This document shows positions 62,443-64,000 of a stretch of DNA of 64,000 nt, piece by piece. This DNA is from Candidatus Woesearchaeota archaeon. GTDB lineage: Archaea; Nanobdellota; Nanobdellia; Woesearchaeales; UBA583. The DNA is taken from the NCBI GenBank assembly GCA_023898345.1, contig CP060218.1, positions 1,476,097 to 1,540,096 of the forward strand, given 5' to 3'. A program made the translations under genes and the position numbers. The first letter of the stretch is position 1; every line of letters begins with the position of its first letter. The notes below the pieces were generated by a model that was given only the letters and a program-made list of their open reading frames with translations, did not search any database and had not been told where the DNA came from.

Positions 62443-64000
62443 CTAAGTGGCTGCGTACTTAGCTTTTTCAAAAATTATTTTTCGGTAATATTCTAAATGT
62501 ATTTTCGGAACAAGATGATATATTCTTGCATTTCTGAGGTGTACATTTTCTTTGTGTACTGTTCCTTCTTTTCTGTGTTCTTTGACTAGTTCTTCTAGTT
62601 CGTTTTTTATGGAGCTTTTGTTTGTTTGGGGAAGAAGGAATTCTTTGGGAGTTTCTTTTCTGAACTTGTCTCCTGCAAGAACTCGTTTCAAATCTTCGTA
62701 CAAAGCTCCTGTTTGTGTGTAGTAGGCAATTCCTAGTGCTCGTATGTCCTCAGCTTTTATTGTTTCATCATCTTGCTTTCCTTGAGGATATGCAGAAAGG
62801 TCAATTCCTATATCTTGCATTATTTTTTGAAATTTTTGTACTCTTGTTCTTGCTTCTACAACGTATGTTTGCAGTGTTTGTTTGGAAAATATGGTGCAGG
62901 AAAATTTTTCTTTCATTTTAGAATATTCGTTGTACAAAGAGTTCTGGAATTCTCCTCCAAAGAGTGATTGTCCTGATGTATATTCGGGGTCGAAAAGTAT
63001 TCGTGTTAGGAGTGGAAGTTTGTACTGGTTTGCTCCTTGCTCGAAAAGAATTTGTTGTGCTTTTTGCGCTTCTTCAGTATAAACTTTGCGAAAGACTTTT
63101 TTTATTCTTTCTTCTATCTCTGTTCTTATTTCTGACGGGCGTGTTATGCTTCCCAACTCTCTTTCTTCTGAAACGAGAAATTCTAGGGCTGTGAAGGGCT
63201 CCGCGATTGTTGTGCTTTCTGTTGTTTTGTTTTCTCCTCTTATCTTGTGGAGGATGTATTGTAGTAGGGTTCTAGGTGTAGTTGAAGTTTTTTTCTGGGA
63301 GTATTTTCGGTTTAGTAGTGTAAGTTCTTTTCCTAAAAGGTGAATTAATCTCTTGTTTACAAGATTTGTTAATGGTGAAGCTTTGAGTGTTAGCTGTCCG
63401 AGGAGATATCTTTTGATGCTGTTTCCTCTTGTGTTTTTTATCAATTCTTTGAATTCTTGGCTTGCATTGAAGGAGGGTCCTAGTGTGTCGTCGTTTGTGA
63501 ATGGGGGGAGGTCTAGCCAACCTTGTGCTATGGAGAAATCACAGGAGAAGTTTTTCATGTAACTTTCACATGGCAATGCAGAGAAGAGTGCTAAATAGGA
63601 TTTGAGGTACTTTAACTCTTGTTCTTTTTCTTCTTCTGTGAGAATTTTTCCTTTTATTGCAAGTTCTTCTTCTAGTACTTCTTTGAGAATAAGTTTTTCT
63701 AATCCTGCATTTTGATTTTTTCCTTTGTGAGAAAGGTGCCAGTTTGAACCGAGTACTTTGTCTAGATTTTTTGTTTCTTTTCCTTTTGAGATTGCTCCTA
63801 GTACTAAGCCTCCTATAAACAAAGCTGAGTATGTTGCAACTGCTGAAAGGGCAGAATTTGAAAGGATTTCTTTGTGGCTAAGGTCTTCGCTTCCAAGGAA
63901 GGCATTGTAAAAAAATGATGCTGCAAAAGTTATTTTTGTGCTTGCTGAACGAATGGAATGTTTTTTTAGGGCTTCTGAAATTAGTTTAAATGAAGTGATT
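62443..64000 (-). CDS. Large unknown protein, N-terminus beyond window
   Basis: 519 residues visible. The frame is open to the window edge and starts upstream of it; a TTG at 63822 is internal. The visible N-terminal part has two short hydrophobic stretches (FAASFFYNAFLG and ALFIGGLVLGAI). The rest is charged and helical (K/E-rich) without a motif I know. A pair of Cys (LPCESYMKNFSC) is notable. Function unknown. Confidence 0.6.
   Translation of the reverse strand, partial: ITSFKLISEALKKHSIRSASTKITFAASFFYNAFLGSEDLSHKEILSNSALSAVATYSALFIGGLVLGAISKGKETKNLDKVLGSNWHLSHKGKNQNAGLEKLILKEVLEEELAIKGKILTEEEKEQELKYLKSYLALFSALPCESYMKNFSCDFSIAQGWLDLPPFTNDDTLGPSFNASQEFKELIKNTRGNSIKRYLLGQLTLKASPLTNLVNKRLIHLLGKELTLLNRKYSQKKTSTTPRTLLQYILHKIRGENKTTESTTIAEPFTALEFLVSEERELGSITRPSEIRTEIEERIKKVFRKVYTEEAQKAQQILFEQGANQYKLPLLTRILFDPEYTSGQSLFGGEFQNSLYNEYSKMKEKFSCTIFSKQTLQTYVVEARTRVQKFQKIMQDIGIDLSAYPQGKQDDETIKAEDIRALGIAYYTQTGALYEDLKRVLAGDKFRKETPKEFLLPQTNKSSIKNELEELVKEHRKEGTVHKENVHLRNARIYHLVPKIHLEYYRKIIFEKAKYAAT

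Overview
The window reads as a low-GC archaeal chromosome segment. The valyl- and tyrosyl-tRNA synthetases and FtsY are archaeal in type. Several proteins begin with archaeal type IV pilin (class III) signals. TATA-like boxes sit about 25-30 bases upstream of start codons, giving near-leaderless genes. The 23S rRNA gene sits behind a lone tRNA-Ala with no 16S gene in front of it. The mix of minimal housekeeping genes, many secreted or pilin-anchored proteins and a few bacterial-type genes suggests a DPANN archaeon, perhaps of the Woesearchaeota/Pacearchaeota group. That placement is inference.

Layout. 0-3 kb: reverse-strand glycosylation genes (a PMT-like membrane protein cut by the window edge and two GT-B glycosyltransferases). 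3.4-7 kb: two unknown or winged-helix proteins, a bacterial-type RibF and a nucleotidyltransferase-fold protein. 7-13 kb: CTP synthase coupled to a small Rossmann-like protein, a VOC protein, and valyl-tRNA synthetase. 13-26 kb: a cell-surface island with two PMT-type glycosyltransferases, a nucleotide-rhamnose synthase-like enzyme, a pilin-anchored FGE/C-type-lectin protein, a beta-helix protein, two large membrane-anchored surface proteins, a flippase and a methyltransferase. 26.6-29.4 kb: GrpE, a membrane protein and an HxsB-like radical SAM/SPASM protein. 29.4-31.3 kb: a very AT-rich accessory patch with decayed subtilase fragments, a frameshifted Cys-rich secreted peptide and a small structured insertion element. 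A second, inverted copy of that element lies at 26.4 kb.

31-37 kb carries a GT2 glycosyltransferase, an SAF-type dehydrogenase, FtsY and unknowns. 37.5-42.4 kb is a clear operon: MarR regulator, MacB-type ABC ATPase, a secreted/anchored repeat protein and two FtsX permeases. 42.5-48 kb has a deoxyribosyltransferase-like protein, an Lrp-like regulator, a second radical SAM protein and tandem secreted proteins with thrombospondin type 1 repeats. 48.07-49.03 kb is a complete IS481-family element with 15-bp target duplications. 49-52 kb pairs a GH5 glycoside hydrolase with a polysaccharide deacetylase and a processive GT2, resembling a PgaC/PgaB-type exopolysaccharide set. 52-58 kb holds SecF, TyrRS, tRNA-Ala and 23S rRNA. 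58-64 kb has an internally deleted HAD relic, a pilin-like pair, a 707-aa pilin-anchored BspA/DUF285 repeat protein with a fresh 375-bp internal duplication, and an edge-cut unknown protein.

The dominant theme is building and decorating the cell surface: pilin-tagged adhesins, PMT and GT2/GT4 glycosyltransferases, a sugar-nucleotide enzyme, a flippase and exopolysaccharide enzymes. These are interspersed with core translation and secretion genes. The least ordinary signals are the paired structured mini-elements, the pilin-FGE protein whose C-terminus looks like a diversity-generating-retroelement target, the decayed subtilase/peptide locus, the HxsB-like maturase and a substitution in the 23S sarcin-ricin loop.
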